The notes under the pieces were generated by a model, which was given only the letters and a program-made list of their open reading frames with translations, made no database searches and was not told the DNA's origin. A stretch of 64,000 nt of DNA from Saccharothrix sp. HUAS TT1 (GTDB taxonomy: Bacteria > Actinomycetota > Actinomycetes > Mycobacteriales > Pseudonocardiaceae). The translations under genes were made by a program, and so were the position numbers. This document shows positions 26,482 through 39,095 of this stretch, piece by piece (within the stretch, counting starts at the first letter, position 1; the number at the start of each line of letters is the position of its first letter). The DNA lies in NCBI RefSeq assembly GCF_040744945.1, contig NZ_CP160453.1, forward strand, positions 4,278,001 through 4,342,000. Direction: 5' to 3'.

Positions 26482-28269
26482 TCAGTCGCGCCGGTCGTCC
26501 TTGACCTCGTCCTTGGTCTCGCGCTCCCGCTCGGTCGACGCCAACGCCTTCTCCGTCACCGCGTCCGGCTCGGCCTGGCGCCTGCCCGGTCGGAGGGAGA
26601 AGTGCGACTCGTCGCGCATCCGCTCCACCATGTGCGGGTAGTGCAGCTCGAACGCGGGCCGCTCGGACCGGATTCGGGGCAGCTCGGTGAAGTTGTGCCG
26701 CGGCGGCGGGGAGGAGGTCGCCCATTCGAGGGAGTTCCCGAAGCCCCACGGGTCGTCGCGGCCCGCCGGGTCCCCGAACCGGTAGCTGCGCAGCACGTTC
26801 CACAGGAACGGCAGCACCGACGCGCCCAGCAGGAACGCGCTGATGGTCGAGATGGTGTTCATCAGGGTGAAGCCGTCACTCTCCAGGTAGTCGGCGTACC
26901 GGCGCGGCATGCCGATGTTGCCCAGCCAGTGCTGGATCAGGAACGTGCCGTGGAAGCCCAGGAACGTCGTCCAGAAGTGCAGCTTGCCCAGCGGTTCGTC
27001 GAGCATCCGCCCGGTCATCTTGGGGAACCAGAAGTAGATGCCCGCGTAGGTGGCGAACACGATCGTGCCGAACAGCACGTAGTGGAAGTGCGCCACCACG
27101 AAGTACGTGTCGGTGACGTGGAAGTCCAGCGGCGGCGAGGCCAGGATGATGCCGGTCAGGCCGCCGAGCAGGAACGTCGCCAGGAACCCGATGCTGAACA
27201 GCATCGGCGTCTCGAACGTCAGCTGCCCCTTCCACATGGTGCCGATCCAGTTGAAGAACTTGATGCCGGTCGGCACCGCGATCAGGAACGTCATCAGCGA
27301 GAAGAACGGCAGCAGCACCGCGCCGGTGGCGAACATGTGGTGCGCCCACACGGCCACCGACAGCGCCGCGATCGCGAACGTGGCGAAGACCAGTCCCTTG
27401 TAGCCGAACAGCGGTTTCCGGCTGAACACCGGGAAGATCTCGGACACGATGCCGAAGAACGGCAGCGCCACGATGTAGACCTCGGGGTGCCCGAAGAACC
27501 AGAACAGGTGCTGCCACAGGATCACGCCGCCGTTGGCCGGGTCGAACACGTGCGCGCCCAGGTGCCGGTCGGCGGCCAGGCCCATCAGGGCGGCGGTGAG
27601 GATCGGGAACGCCAGCAGGATCAGGATGCTGGTGACGAAGATGTTCCAGGTGAAGATCGGCATCCGGAACATGGTCATGCCGGGCGCGCGCAGGCAGCAC
27701 ACCGTGGTCACCATGTTGACGCCGCCGAGGATCGTGCCGAGGCCGGACACCGCCAGGCCCATGATCCACAGGTCCGGCCCGACGCCCGGCGCGTGCGTCG
27801 CGCTGCTCAGCGGCGTGTAGGCGGTCCAGCCGAAGTCGGCCGCGCCGCCGGGGGTGAGGAAACCGGCCATCACGGTCAGGCCGCCGAACAGGAACAGCCA
27901 GTAGGAGAACGCGTTGAGCCGGGGGAACGCCACGTCCGGCGCGCCGATCTGCAGCGGCAGGACGTAGTTGGCGAACCCGAACAGGATCGGCGTCGCGTAC
28001 AGCAGCAGCATGATCGTGCCGTGCATGGTGAACAGCTGGTTGTACTGCTCGTTGGACAGGAACTGCAGACCGGGCCGGGCCAGCTCGCCCCGGATGAGCA
28101 GCGCCATCACGCCGCCGACCATGAAGAACACGAACGACGTGCCCAGGTAGAGCAGCCCGATCTGCTTCGGGTCGGTGGTGCGGAACAGCCCCAGCAGCAC
28201 CGCGCCCCTCGACCGCCGCCGGACCGCGCCGGGGTGGGTGACGACCGGTTCCGGCTTGAGCGCGGTCAT
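26482..28269 (-). CDS. ctaD: Cytochrome c oxidase subunit I
   Basis: 595 aa, ATG 28269 behind GGGAGG. Twelve membrane spans are expected. The low-spin heme ligand His lies in [10 protein letters not shown]. The CuB site is in the [11 protein letters not shown] segment with its His-Tyr pair, followed by AHHMFATG, and both heme histidines are in [10 protein letters not shown]. The hydrophilic C-terminal tail of about 50 residues, rich in Glu, Asp and Arg, is typical of actinobacterial CtaD. It forms the catalytic core of the aa3 oxidase in the bcc-aa3 supercomplex. The other subunits are not in this window, as is common in this phylum. Confidence 0.97.
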   Translation of the reverse strand: MTALKPEPVVTHPGAVRRRSRGAVLLGLFRTTDPKQIGLLYLGTSFVFFMVGGVMALLIRGELARPGLQFLSNEQYNQLFTMHGTIMLLLYATPILFGFANYVLPLQIGAPDVAFPRLNAFSYWLFLFGGLTVMAGFLTPGGAADFGWTAYTPLSSATHAPGVGPDLWIMGLAVSGLGTILGGVNMVTTVCCLRAPGMTMFRMPIFTWNIFVTSILILLAFPILTAALMGLAADRHLGAHVFDPANGGVILWQHLFWFFGHPEVYIVALPFFGIVSEIFPVFSRKPLFGYKGLVFATFAIAALSVAVWAHHMFATGAVLLPFFSLMTFLIAVPTGIKFFNWIGTMWKGQLTFETPMLFSIGFLATFLLGGLTGIILASPPLDFHVTDTYFVVAHFHYVLFGTIVFATYAGIYFWFPKMTGRMLDEPLGKLHFWTTFLGFHGTFLIQHWLGNIGMPRRYADYLESDGFTLMNTISTISAFLLGASVLPFLWNVLRSYRFGDPAGRDDPWGFGNSLEWATSSPPPRHNFTELPRIRSERPAFELHYPHMVERMRDESHFSLRPGRRQAEPDAVTEKALASTERERETKDEVKDDRRD

Positions 28270-28530
28270 GCCGCCTCCCTCGTCCCGACGACGTGAGCCA
28301 GACCACATGCTCCTCCCCGCCGCCGGACCCGGCAAACGCTCGGCGGGGGTCCGGACGCCCCGACCTGCCGATTCGACCGCCGATGACGCCCGTTCGGGGA
28401 CCCGCCCACCCGGCTGCCCGCCCACCCGCCTGGCCGTCCGAGCACCGCCGGCAGTCCGCGCGCCTGGCCGGAGCCGTCCCAGCAGGCGGGCGTTCCACCC
28501 CCGGCCGGCGCGCGAGCTAGTGTCGTTCAC

Positions 28531-29769
28531 ATGCAGACCTGGTCATCTACTCCTGTCCCGCGGGTAGCGGGAGAGCCGCGCCCCCTGCGGCTGTTCGACA
28601 CCGCCGCCGGCGAGGTGCGGCCGACCGCCCCCGGCGAGACCGCCAGGCTGTACGTCTGCGGCATCACCCCGTACGACGCCACCCACCTGGGGCACGCGGC
28701 CACCTACCTGGCCTTCGACCTGGTCCACCGGGTCTGGCTGGACAACGGCCACGACGTGCACTACGTGCAGAACGTCACCGACATCGACGACCCGCTGCTG
28801 GAGCGGGCCGAGCGGGACCAGGACGACTGGGTCGTGCTCGGCATGCGGGAGACCGCGCTGTTCCGCGAGGACATGGTGGCGCTGCGGGTGCTGCCGCCGC
28901 GCGACTACATCGGCGCGGTCGACGCGATCCCCGAGGTGGTCGAGGTCATCGCGAAGCTGCTGGCCGGCGGCGCCGCGTACCGGGTGGACGACCCGGAGCA
29001 CCCGGACGTGTACTTCGACCACGCGGCGTCCGGGCGGTTCGGCTACGAGTCGAACTACGACCTGGCGACGATGAACGAGTTCTTCGCCGAGCGCGGCGGC
29101 GACCCGGACCGGCCGGGCAAGCGGCACCCGCTGGACGCCCTGCTGTGGCGGTCCGCGCGGCCGGGCGAGCCGTCGTGGCCGTCCGAGCTGGGCGACGGCA
29201 GGCCCGGCTGGCACATCGAGTGCAGCGCCATCGCGCTGAACCGGCTCGGCACGTCGTTCGACGTCCAGGGCGGCGGGTCGGACCTGATCTTCCCGCACCA
29301 CGAGTTCTCCGCCGCGCACGCCGAGGCGCTGACCGGCGAGCACCCGTTCGCCCGGCACTACGTGCACGCGGGCATGATCGGGCTGGACGGCGAGAAGATG
29401 TCCAAGTCGCGCGGCAACCTGGTGTTCGTGTCGAAGCTGCGGGCGGAGAAGGTCGACCCGAACGCGGTGCGGCTGGCGCTGTTCGCGGGCCACTACCGCA
29501 GCGACCGGCCGTGGAGCGCGGAGCTGCTGGCCGGGGCCGAGGCCAGGCTGGCGACCTGGCGCCGGGCGGCGGCCCTGCCGTCCGGGCCGAGCGCGGTCGA
29601 CGCCGTGGCCCGCCTGCGCGACCACCTCAGCGACGACCTGGACACGCCGAAGGCGCTGGCGGCGCTGGACGCGTGGGCGGCCGAGGCCCTGTCGACCGGC
29701 GGTTCCGACGCCACCGGCCCGACCCTGTTCCGCGCGGCGGCCGACTCGCTGCTGGGCGTGGAGCTCTAA
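28531..29769 (+). CDS. mshC: Mycothiol synthesis cysteine ligase MshC
   Basis: 412 aa. It joins cysteine to GlcN-Ins in mycothiol biosynthesis and resembles cysteinyl-tRNA synthetase. Cys43 (zinc ligand), the HIGH-like THLGH (51-55) and KMSKS (289-293) are visible, together with WHIECSAIA and a short C-terminus without an anticodon domain, which separates MshC from CysS. The start ATG 28531 lies 7 bases after TAGTGT (28518-28523) with no ribosome site, so the mRNA is probably leaderless. The 261-base divergent gap to ctaD holds no other ORF that I can support. The stop overlaps the convergent TIR-STAND gene by a few bases. Confidence 0.95.
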   Translation: MQTWSSTPVPRVAGEPRPLRLFDTAAGEVRPTAPGETARLYVCGITPYDATHLGHAATYLAFDLVHRVWLDNGHDVHYVQNVTDIDDPLLERAERDQDDWVVLGMRETALFREDMVALRVLPPRDYIGAVDAIPEVVEVIAKLLAGGAAYRVDDPEHPDVYFDHAASGRFGYESNYDLATMNEFFAERGGDPDRPGKRHPLDALLWRSARPGEPSWPSELGDGRPGWHIECSAIALNRLGTSFDVQGGGSDLIFPHHEFSAAHAEALTGEHPFARHYVHAGMIGLDGEKMSKSRGNLVFVSKLRAEKVDPNAVRLALFAGHYRSDRPWSAELLAGAEARLATWRRAAALPSGPSAVDAVARLRDHLSDDLDTPKALAALDAWAAEALSTGGSDATGPTLFRAAADSLLGVEL

Positions 29770-32078
29770 CCGCCGGCGATGCGCCGGGCGTGCTCGATCG
29801 CGCGCTCGGCGCCCTCCTCGTCACCGGTTTCGCGCAGCACCGCCGCCAGGCCCGCGTAGTAGTTGCCCAGCCGGGGGTGGTCCGGCCCGAAGACCGATTC
29901 GGTGACCGCGACGGCGTGCCGCAGCAGGGGCACGCCCTCGGCCACGCGGCCGAGCCGCAGCAGGGCGTACGCCAGGTTGTTGTGCAGCTCGGCGACGTCC
30001 GGGTGCTCGGTGCCCCACGCGGCCTCGGCGATCGCCAGCGCACGTCGGTAGTGCGCCTCGGCCGCCGCCGGGTCGCCGAGTTCCACCAGCACGATCCCGA
30101 GGTTGTTCAGCAGGCTGACCCGGGACAGGCCGCGGCTCAGCGCGACCGCTCGTTCGAGCAGCGGCCTGGCGTCGGCGGGTCGGCCCGCGACGCGCAGCAT
30201 CTCGCCGAGGTTGCCGAGGCCCGTCGTCACGACGGGGTGGTCGGGGCCGTGCGCGGCTTCGAGCAGGGCGAGGGCGCGTTCGCCCAGGCGGGAGGCGTCG
30301 TCGTGGCGGCCGATGTCGCTCAGCACCGAGGCGTGGTTGGCGAGGATGACCGCCACCTCGGGCCGGTCGTGGGGGAAGTGCTCGACGGCCAGGGAGGCGG
30401 CCCGGCCGCTCATCACCCCCGCGTCCGCCAGGCGACCGTGGATGCGCAGGTAGATGGAACTCCGGTCCAGCAGGACGACGACCCGCCGCAGGAGTTCGGC
30501 CGCCGCCGGCGGCACGTCGTCCGCCGTCACGGCGAGCACGTGCGGCAGGAACGCGCGCCACGTCGGCCAGGTCGCCGGCTCCGACTGGATCGAGTGCGGC
30601 AGGTGCCGGACCAGCAGGCGGGCCGCCGTGGCGCGGGCGCGGGTCTGCCGCTCCGGGTCGTGCGCGCGCAGGGCCTCGCGCAGCAGCCGGTGCACGATCG
30701 TCAGCTCACCGGAGCCGCGGCGGACCAGGTAGTGGTCCAGCAGCGCGCTGACGGTGTTGTTGCAGGTGATGGGGTCGGCCATGGCCTGCGCCAGCGGCTC
30801 GGGCAGGCTGTCGGCGCGCTCGGTGAACAGCTCCAGCGGCACCGGTTCGGGCGCCAGCTGCGCCAGCAGGTCGAGCAGCTGGAGGGCGGCCGGGTGCCGT
30901 TCGCCGAGGGCGATCAGCGAGACGTCCCACTGGGACGCCAGCGCGCCGTCCCGCCCGGCCACCCGGCCCTGCTTGATCATCTCGGTGGTGCGCGAGCGGA
31001 GCAGGTCGGTGTAGTCCGCGACGGCCAGGCCGGTCGCGTTGACGTAGGCCGCCGCCTGCTCGATCGCCAGCGGCAGGTCGGCGACCACCTCGGCGAGCGC
31101 CGCCAGCTCCCGCGCCCCGGCGGCCGGCAGGCGCCGCTCCAGCAGCGCCACGCTGTCCGCGCGGTCCAGCACGTCGAGGTCCAGCACGTCCCCGAGCACG
31201 TCGAAGCCCGCGCGCCGGGTGGTGACGACGACCCGGCCGGGCCCGGAGGGCAGGTGGCCGCGCACCGCCTCGACGTCGTCGGCGTTGTCGAAGACGAGCA
31301 GCCAGCGGTCCCGCCGCCGCAGCTCGGCGTGCACGGCGGCGACCGGGTCGCCGGTCAGGCCGAGGGCGTCGGCGAGCGCCGCGAAGTGGTCCGGGACGAC
31401 GGCGGGCTGCTCGGCGGGCACCCACCACACGACGTCGTGGTCGGCCGCGAACCGGTGGGCGTACTCGATCGCCAGCTGGGTCTTGCCGACGCCGCCCATG
31501 CCGCGCACCGAGTGCACCGACACCGTGCCGGACGACCGGCGCAGCCGGTCCAGCTGGTCCGCGCGCCCGGTGAAGTTCGGGTTGCGCGGCGGCACGTTCC
31601 ACACGTCCGGCAGGGCGCCGGGGAAGCGGGGCGGCGCGCCGGGGAACGCCGGGGGAGCGGCCGGTTTGGCGCGGCCGGTCAGCGCGCCGCGCACGGCCTG
31701 GCGCAACCGCTGCGCGGCGGCCGGCTCCGCCAGCCCGAACAGGTCCTCCGACGTGGCCGACCCCAGCAGCCCCGGCCGTTCGCAGTCCTCCACGCGCAGC
31801 ACGATCAGCTTCCGCCGCTCGCCGAGCGGGTCGTCGCGCCACGCCGCCTGCCACTCCGCGCGGCCGTACGCGGAGGACAGGTACGCCGACGACAGCACGG
31901 CGATCGTCCGCTCCGCGCCCTGGACCGCGTCGTGCAGGCGGTCCACCCAGTTCGAGCCGGGCACGAAGTCCCACGCCTGCACGAGCACCCGGTGGCCGTC
32001 GCCCTCCAGCTGCCAGGCGATCCACTCCGCCCACGCCCGGTCGGCGCCCGCGCACGAGACGAAGAAGTCCGACTCCAC
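29766..32078 (-). CDS. TIR-NB-ARC-TPR protein (bacterial STAND/NLR-like)
   Basis: 770 aa from GTG 32078; an in-frame upstream start at 32159 would add 27 residues. Residues 1-130 form a TIR domain ([21 protein letters not shown], the [10 protein letters not shown] loop and Glu75 in YGRAEW, the likely NADase glutamate). The NB-ARC ATPase follows, with Walker A GMGGVGKT (193-200) and Walker [10 protein letters not shown] (260-268). The C-terminus (about 560-770) is made of tetratricopeptide repeats. Known TIR-STAND proteins deplete NAD or build nucleotide signals when their sensor is triggered, often in phage defence; related actinomycete proteins may act in signalling. It stands alone, convergent with mshC and downstream of a protease gene on the same strand. 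Confidence 0.9.
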   Translation of the reverse strand: MESDFFVSCAGADRAWAEWIAWQLEGDGHRVLVQAWDFVPGSNWVDRLHDAVQGAERTIAVLSSAYLSSAYGRAEWQAAWRDDPLGERRKLIVLRVEDCERPGLLGSATSEDLFGLAEPAAAQRLRQAVRGALTGRAKPAAPPAFPGAPPRFPGALPDVWNVPPRNPNFTGRADQLDRLRRSSGTVSVHSVRGMGGVGKTQLAIEYAHRFAADHDVVWWVPAEQPAVVPDHFAALADALGLTGDPVAAVHAELRRRDRWLLVFDNADDVEAVRGHLPSGPGRVVVTTRRAGFDVLGDVLDLDVLDRADSVALLERRLPAAGARELAALAEVVADLPLAIEQAAAYVNATGLAVADYTDLLRSRTTEMIKQGRVAGRDGALASQWDVSLIALGERHPAALQLLDLLAQLAPEPVPLELFTERADSLPEPLAQAMADPITCNNTVSALLDHYLVRRGSGELTIVHRLLREALRAHDPERQTRARATAARLLVRHLPHSIQSEPATWPTWRAFLPHVLAVTADDVPPAAAELLRRVVVLLDRSSIYLRIHGRLADAGVMSGRAASLAVEHFPHDRPEVAVILANHASVLSDIGRHDDASRLGERALALLEAAHGPDHPVVTTGLGNLGEMLRVAGRPADARPLLERAVALSRGLSRVSLLNNLGIVLVELGDPAAAEAHYRRALAIAEAAWGTEHPDVAELHNNLAYALLRLGRVAEGVPLLRHAVAVTESVFGPDHPRLGNYYAGLAAVLRETGDEEGAERAIEHARRIAGG

Positions 32079-32161
32079 CCGATCATCGTGGCGCAAGTCG
32101 CGGCGCCGGCGCGACGGGGCCGCCCCCGGGATCGGAGACGGCCCCGCCGGTCGCGTCACGC

Positions 32162-33970
<1,809 letters not shown>

Positions 33971-34155
33971 GACAGGGTTCTCCGTTTTCGGGCAGGGCTG
34001 CGCGGCCGTGCCGGGCGGGTGCGCCGGTCGGCCGAGCTGTGCAGGGGATGGGACGTCCGCGCGAACATGTGGAGCGACCTGGTCACATGCATGGTCGGGA
34101 CAAAAACGGGCGACCAGTAGCGCCGTTAGTCGTAACTAGGTCGAATCGGGACCGA

Positions 34156-34656
34156 TCAGGAACGATCAGCGTCGCCCAAGTGCTCGTCCCGGTACTTCCG
34201 CCAGCTCTTCAGCAGGTTCGGCAGCTCGGCGTGGACGAACTGGAAGAACATCAGCGTCTCGGCGATGCGCTTGCCGGCGGGGGTCCGCTCGCCGAGCAGC
34301 CCGATGCCCTCCTTGAGCGGGCTCTCCCAGCGGCGGAACATCTCGTCGCGGCGGAACAGCGCCTCGTACCAGACGTCGTCGAAGACGCGGTAGAGGTCGC
34401 GGCGGGAACCCGTCTCCCGCTCCCGGCTGATCAGGTTCACCTGGCTGAGGTAGCGGATGGCGCCGGAGATCGCGGCGGGGGAGACGCGCAGCTGCTCGGC
34501 CAGCTCGGCGGCGGTCATCCCGCCGGAGTCGGTGCACAGGAGGGCGACGAACACCCGCGACGGCATCCGGGGCAGGCCGGACTCGGTGAACACCGAGGAG
34601 AAGCGCTCGATGAAGCGCAGCACCGCCTGGTCGTCGCGCTCGCCCACGTGTGTCAC
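34156..34656 (-). CDS. GbsR/MarR-family regulator of the adjacent ABC exporter
   Basis: 166 aa. GTG 34656 is preceded by an AAGGGACG ribosome site. The winged helix includes MTAAELAEQLRVSPAAISGAIRYL and an arginine-rich wing (RERETGSRRDLYRV). It is followed by helices ending in a lysine/arginine-rich tail. It is divergent from the ABC exporter genes with a 93-base AT-rich promoter region between them (34690-34745), so it most likely represses the exporter. Confidence 0.9.
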   Translation of the reverse strand: MTHVGERDDQAVLRFIERFSSVFTESGLPRMPSRVFVALLCTDSGGMTAAELAEQLRVSPAAISGAIRYLSQVNLISRERETGSRRDLYRVFDDVWYEALFRRDEMFRRWESPLKEGIGLLGERTPAGKRIAETLMFFQFVHAELPNLLKSWRKYRDEHLGDADRS

Positions 34657-34749
34657 CGCCGGACCGTCCCTTCGGGGCTCTTGAACGGGTGGCAGTTTAT
34701 ACGCTTCCTTAACTTCACGAAATTCTGAAAAGACTGTAATTTTCTGGTC
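34657..34749. promoter_or_regulatory. AT-rich divergent promoter region
   Basis: Bases 34695-34745 are markedly AT-rich for this genome and include TTTATACG, CTTAACTT and GAAATTCTGAAAAG. They lie between the GbsR/MarR gene and the ABC exporter operon and should hold both promoters and the regulator's site. The arms GAAATTC and GAATTTC overlap imperfectly; I could not fix a single clear dyad. Confidence 0.5.
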
Positions 34750-35667
34750 ATGAGTGCTGCTATCTCGGTGTCGGGCCTGGTCAAGACGTTCGGCCCGACA
34801 CGCGCGTTGGACGGTCTGGAGCTGACCGTCCGCGAGGGGGAGGTGCACGGCTTCCTCGGCCCCAACGGGTCGGGCAAGTCCACCACCATCCGGGTGCTGC
34901 TGGGCCTGCTGCGCGCCGACGCGGGCTCCGCGTCGCTGCTCGGCGGCGACCCGTGGCGCGACACCGCCGAGCTGCACCGCAGGCTGGCCTACGTGCCGGG
35001 GGACGTGAGCCTGTGGCCGAACCTGACCGGCGGCGAGGTGATCGACCTGCTGGGCAGGCTGCGCGGCGGGCTGGACGAGAAGCGCCGGGCCGAGCTGCTG
35101 GAGCGCTTCGAGCTGGACCCGCGCAAGAAGGGCCGCACCTACTCCAAGGGCAACCGGCAGAAGGTGGCGCTGGTGGCGGCGCTGGCCTCGAACGTGGAGC
35201 TGCTGATCCTGGACGAGCCGACCTCCGGGCTGGACCCGCTGATGGAGGCCGTGTTCCAGGAGTGCGTCAACGAGCTGCGCGGCGCGCGGACCGTGCTGCT
35301 GTCCAGCCACATCCTGGCCGAGGTCGAGGCGCTGTGCGACCGGGTCAGCATCATCCGCAACGGCCGCACGGTGGAGACCGGCACGCTCGCCGAGCTGCGC
35401 CACCTCACCCGCACCGGCGTCTCCGCGGAGCTGGCCGGGCCGCCCGCCGGGCTGGCCGACCTGACCGGCGTGCACGACCTGCGGGTCGACGGGACGCGGG
35501 TGCGGTTCGAGGTCGACACCGACCACCTGGACGCGGCGCTGCGCGTGCTGGTCGGCGCCGGCGTCCGCACGCTGACCAGCCAACCGCCCACGTTGGAGGA
35601 GCTGTTCCTGCGCCACTACGAGGACGAACTGCCCTCCGCCCGGGTCGACGGGGCGGTGTCGTCGTGA
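34750..35667 (+). CDS. ABC exporter ATPase (drug-resistance type)
   Basis: 305 aa. Walker A is GPNGSGKST, the signature is the degenerate YSKGNRQKV, Walker B reads [13 protein letters not shown], and the switch histidine is in LLSSHIL. The C-terminal extension is typical of DrrA/CcmA-type exporter ATPases. It is coupled to the permease by GTGA. It is divergent from a GbsR/MarR regulator, suggesting induction by a toxic substrate or membrane stress. Confidence 0.92.
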   Translation: MSAAISVSGLVKTFGPTRALDGLELTVREGEVHGFLGPNGSGKSTTIRVLLGLLRADAGSASLLGGDPWRDTAELHRRLAYVPGDVSLWPNLTGGEVIDLLGRLRGGLDEKRRAELLERFELDPRKKGRTYSKGNRQKVALVAALASNVELLILDEPTSGLDPLMEAVFQECVNELRGARTVLLSSHILAEVEALCDRVSIIRNGRTVETGTLAELRHLTRTGVSAELAGPPAGLADLTGVHDLRVDGTRVRFEVDTDHLDAALRVLVGAGVRTLTSQPPTLEELFLRHYEDELPSARVDGAVSS

Positions 35668-37256
35668 CCGGCCTCGGCTCGCTGGTGCGGCTGGCCCTGC
35701 GGCGCGACCGACTGCTGCTCGCGGTCTGGGTGGTCGGCCTGGTCGGCATCACGCTGACCACCGCCTCGACCGTGGGCGAGCTGTACGGGACGGCCGAGTC
35801 GCGGCGGCAGCTCGGCGCGACGGCGGGCGGCAACCCGGCGTTCCTGGCCATGCTCGGCCCGCTGCACGACGCCTCGACCGTCGGCGGCGTGGTCGCCTGG
35901 CGGTGGGGCGTGTTCGGCGCGCTGCTGGTCGGCCTGATGAGCACGTTCCTGGTCACCCGGCACACCAGGGCGGAGGAGGAGACCGGCCGGCTGGAGCTGA
36001 TCGGCTCGGCCGTCGTGGCCCGGCACGCGCCCCTGGCCGCGGCCGTGGCGGTGGCGCTGTCGGCGAGCGCGGTGATCGGCCTGCTGATCGCGCTCGGCCT
36101 GGTCGCCCAGGGCGAGGCGGCGTCCGGGTCGTTCGCGCTCGGGCTGGCGTTCGCGTCGGTCGGCTGGGTGTTCGCCGGCGTCGGCGCGGTCGGGGCCCAG
36201 CTGTCCGAGAGCGCCCGCACCGCCAACTCGATCTCCGGCGGCGTGCTCGGGGTCGCCTACCTGCTGCGCGCCGTCGGCGACGCGGCGGGCGACGAGGGGC
36301 CGACCTGGCTGACCTGGTTGTCACCGCTGGGGTGGCTGGAGCAGACGAGGGCGTTCGCGGGCGACCGGTACTGGGTGCTCCTGCTGCCGGTGGCGTTGGC
36401 GGCGGTGCTGCTGGTGGTGGCGTCGATCCTGGTGACCAGGCGCGACCTGGGCGGCGGCCTGCTGCCGACCCGGCTCGGCCCCGCCCGCGCGCCCGGCTCG
36501 CTGGGCGGCGCGTTCGGCCTGGCCTGGCGGTTGCAGCGGGGCGTGCTGGTCGGCTGGACGCTCAGCCTGTTCGTGCTCGGCGCGGTCTACGGGTCGGTGG
36601 CGCGCGGTGTCGAGCAGATGCTGGAGGCCAACCCGGCGCTGGAGGGGATCATCTCCCGGATGGGCGGCGCGGGCGCGGTCGTGGACGTCTACCTGGCGTC
36701 CATCCTCGGCATCATCGCCCTGTTCAGCGCGATCTACGTGGTGCAGGCGACGCTGCGGCTGCGCGCCGAGGAGACCGCGTTCCGGGCCGAGCCGGTGCTG
36801 GCCACGCCGGTCAGCCGGTTCGCGTGGGTCGGCAGCCACGCGCTGTTCGCCACCGCCGGCGCGGTCGTGGTGCTGGCCGCCGCCGGGGCGGGCGCGGGCC
36901 TGGTGCACGGCGTGCGCGTCGGCGACGTCGGCGGCCAGGTCGCCCGGCTGGTCGGCGCGGCGCTGGCGCACGTCCCGGCGGTGTGGGTGGTCGCGGGCCT
37001 CGCGCTGGCGCTGTTCGCGCTGGCGCCGAAGCTGGCGTCGGCGAGCTGGGCGGTGATCGTGGTGTTCCTGGTCCTCGGCCAGCTCGGACCGCTGCTGCGG
37101 CTGGACCAGTGGGCGATGGACCTCTCGCCGTTCACGCACGTCCCGAAGGTGCCGGGCGCGGAGCTGACCGCCGCTCCGCTGCTGTGGTCGGCACTGGTGG
37201 CGGCGGCTTTGTTCGCGGTCGGGTTCGCCGGTTTCCGCCGGAGGGACGTCGGCTGA
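35664..37256 (+). CDS. Large ABC exporter permease (polyketide-antibiotic exporter type)
   Basis: 530 aa, about 12 membrane spans in two halves, GTG 35664 overlapping the ATPase stop. Its length and duplicated architecture match the TnrB3/COG3559 'polyketide antibiotic exporter' permeases that pair with a single ATPase. The [11 protein letters not shown] and [17 protein letters not shown] segments mark the matching cytoplasmic loops of the two halves. The substrate is unknown. Confidence 0.9.
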   Translation: MTGLGSLVRLALRRDRLLLAVWVVGLVGITLTTASTVGELYGTAESRRQLGATAGGNPAFLAMLGPLHDASTVGGVVAWRWGVFGALLVGLMSTFLVTRHTRAEEETGRLELIGSAVVARHAPLAAAVAVALSASAVIGLLIALGLVAQGEAASGSFALGLAFASVGWVFAGVGAVGAQLSESARTANSISGGVLGVAYLLRAVGDAAGDEGPTWLTWLSPLGWLEQTRAFAGDRYWVLLLPVALAAVLLVVASILVTRRDLGGGLLPTRLGPARAPGSLGGAFGLAWRLQRGVLVGWTLSLFVLGAVYGSVARGVEQMLEANPALEGIISRMGGAGAVVDVYLASILGIIALFSAIYVVQATLRLRAEETAFRAEPVLATPVSRFAWVGSHALFATAGAVVVLAAAGAGAGLVHGVRVGDVGGQVARLVGAALAHVPAVWVVAGLALALFALAPKLASASWAVIVVFLVLGQLGPLLRLDQWAMDLSPFTHVPKVPGAELTAAPLLWSALVAAALFAVGFAGFRRRDVG

Positions 37257-37257
37257 T

Positions 37258-37289
37258 CTGAAAGAAGGCTTTCGAAAGAGGTATTTCAG
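37258..37289. promoter_or_regulatory. Nested dyads upstream of the ArsR-type gene
   Basis: A perfect 10-bp palindrome CTTTCGAAAG (37269-37278) sits inside a wider CTGAAA (37258-37263) / TTTCAG (37284-37289) inverted repeat, 17 bases before the ArsR-type start. This size and position fit autoregulation by a small winged-helix dimer. Confidence 0.6.
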
Positions 37290-37305
37290 GTTTATCGTCG
37301 GGGCC

Positions 37306-37863
37306 ATGGACCTCCCACGGCCCCGACGGATCACCGATGCCGACGCGCTCAAGGCGTTGGCGCACCCCCTGCGGGTGGCGCTGCTCAACCACCTGCTGGC
37401 GGTCGGGCCCCGCACGGCGAGCGAGTGCGCCGAAGCGGTCGGCTCGACCGCCTCCAACTGCAGCTGGCACCTGCGGCAGCTGGCCAAGGCCGGGTTCGTG
37501 GAGCGCTCCGGGACCGGTGACGGGCGGGAACGGCCGTGGCGGGCCACCTCGGTCGGCTACGACGTCGGCGCGTTCGCCGACGACCCGGAGGTCCGCAGCC
37601 GGCAGGACGCGCTGCTGGCCCTGGGGCTCAACGAGGACAACCGGCTGGTGCAGCGGTTCCTGGACCGGCAGCACGAGCTGCCGCGCGAGTGGCTGCACGC
37701 CGCCGCGATGCACGGCTACTCGGTCAACGCCACCGCCGAGGAGCTGACCGGGCTCCTCGGCATGATCGACGACATCCTGCGCCCCTACCTCGTGCCGGTG
37801 CGCGAGGACGCGCCCGAGGGCGCCCGGCCCGTGCACATCGGCATCCGGGCCTTCCCGCTGTGA
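37306..37863 (+). CDS. ArsR-type helix-turn-helix regulator
   Basis: 185 aa, ATG 37306. The N-terminal winged helix reads ALKALAHPLRVALLNHLL, then TASECAEAVGSTASNCSWHLRQL. No classical ArsR metal-binding Cys pair is present; the C-terminal half (about 95-185) is a helical domain of unknown ligand. It is coupled by GTGA to the MFS gene, and so probably controls that transporter in response to its substrate. Confidence 0.9.
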   Translation: MDLPRPRRITDADALKALAHPLRVALLNHLLAVGPRTASECAEAVGSTASNCSWHLRQLAKAGFVERSGTGDGRERPWRATSVGYDVGAFADDPEVRSRQDALLALGLNEDNRLVQRFLDRQHELPREWLHAAAMHGYSVNATAEELTGLLGMIDDILRPYLVPVREDAPEGARPVHIGIRAFPL

Positions 37864-39095
37864 CCGGGCGGCGGTCGTCCGGTCTGAGGCTGTCCGGTCC
37901 GCTGGGCGCGCCGGCGTTCCGCCGGCTGTGGGTCGCCGGGTTCGTCTCCGAGGTCGGCGACTGGGTGCTGCTGGTCGCCCTGCCGGTGTACGTCTACCAG
38001 CGCACCGGCTCCGCGGCGGCCACCGCGACGACGTTCGTGGTGGCGCTGCTGCCGAGCCTGGCGCTGGCGCCGCTGGCCGGCGTCCTGGCCGACCGCTGGG
38101 ACCGGCGCAAGCTGATGCTGCTGGTCAGCCTCGCCCAGGCGGTCGCCCTGCTGCCGCTGCTCACCGGCGACCTGGTGCTGGTCAACGTGGTGACGGCGGT
38201 GCAGGCCGGGCTGGCGGCGTTGTTCGAGCCCGCCAAGAACGCGCTGCTGCCCACGCTCGTGCCGCGGGAGCAGGTGCCGGCGGCCAACGGGCTGGTCGGG
38301 CTGAACGCCAACCTGGCCCGGCTGGTCGGCGCGTCGCTGGGCGGCCTGCTCCTCGGCGGCGCCGGGCTGCCCGGCGTGGTGCTGGCCGACGTGGCGTCGT
38401 TCCTGCTCGCGGCGGTGCTGCTGGCGGCGTTGCGCACCGAGGACCCGGAGCGCGCGGCGGGCAAGCCCGCGTGGCGGGCCTGGCTGGACGGCCTGCGCGA
38501 GATCCGCGGCCCGCTGCGGCCGCTGCTCGCCGTGGTCGGGCTGACGGCGGTCGGCCAGGGCCTGTTCATGGTGCTGTTCGTGGTGTTCGTGACCGAACGG
38601 CTCGGCGGCGGGGCGGCCGAGGTGGGCCTCCTGCGGGGCGTGCAGGCCGTCGGCGGGCTGGTCGGGGGTCTGCTGGTCGGGGCGCTCGCGCGCCGGTTCA
38701 CGCCCGGCGGCCTCTTCGGCTGGGCGCTCGTCGCGTTCGGCGCGGTCGCCGCGCTCGGCTGGAACGCGCCCCACGTGACCACCGCGTCGGCGTTCTTCCT
38801 CGGCGTGTTCGCGGTGGCGGGCCTGCCGGCGGTGGTCATCGGCGCGGGGATGATGTCGCTGCTCCAGCTGCACGCCGCCGACGAGGTGCGCGGCCGGGTG
38901 ATGGCGACGTTCCTCAGCCTCTTCGACGCCGGTCAGGCGCTCGGCATGGTGCTCGCCGGCGCGCTCACGCCCGTCCTCGGCCTGTCCGCGCTGCTCAACA
39001 CCCAGGCCGCGCTGTACCTGGTGGCCGGCGTGCTGGCGCTAAGAGCACTGGCGGCACGGCGAAGACCAGCCCGGCGGGCACGAGGAACGCGGTGA
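37860..39095 (+). CDS. MFS transporter
   Basis: 411 aa, about 12 spans, GTG 37860 overlapping the ArsR-type stop. The loop 2-3 motif ADRWDRRKLMLLV is the standard MFS signature. The pattern FVSEVGDWVLLVALPVYVYQRTGS at the first span matches the MefE/enterobactin-exporter group (COG0477/MFS_3), usually drug or siderophore efflux. Its last 33 codons overlap, antisense, the tail of a decayed MFS gene on the minus strand. Confidence 0.92.
   Translation: MTGRRSSGLRLSGPLGAPAFRRLWVAGFVSEVGDWVLLVALPVYVYQRTGSAAATATTFVVALLPSLALAPLAGVLADRWDRRKLMLLVSLAQAVALLPLLTGDLVLVNVVTAVQAGLAALFEPAKNALLPTLVPREQVPAANGLVGLNANLARLVGASLGGLLLGGAGLPGVVLADVASFLLAAVLLAALRTEDPERAAGKPAWRAWLDGLREIRGPLRPLLAVVGLTAVGQGLFMVLFVVFVTERLGGGAAEVGLLRGVQAVGGLVGGLLVGALARRFTPGGLFGWALVAFGAVAALGWNAPHVTTASAFFLGVFAVAGLPAVVIGAGMMSLLQLHAADEVRGRVMATFLSLFDAGQALGMVLAGALTPVLGLSALLNTQAALYLVAGVLALRALAARRRPARRARGTR

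Noticed and set aside
32115..32146. CGGGGCCG / CGGCCCCG hairpin upstream of the TIR-STAND gene
   Set aside because: An 8-bp stem with a 16-base loop is weak; it may slow transcription from the protease gene but is not convincing as a terminator.
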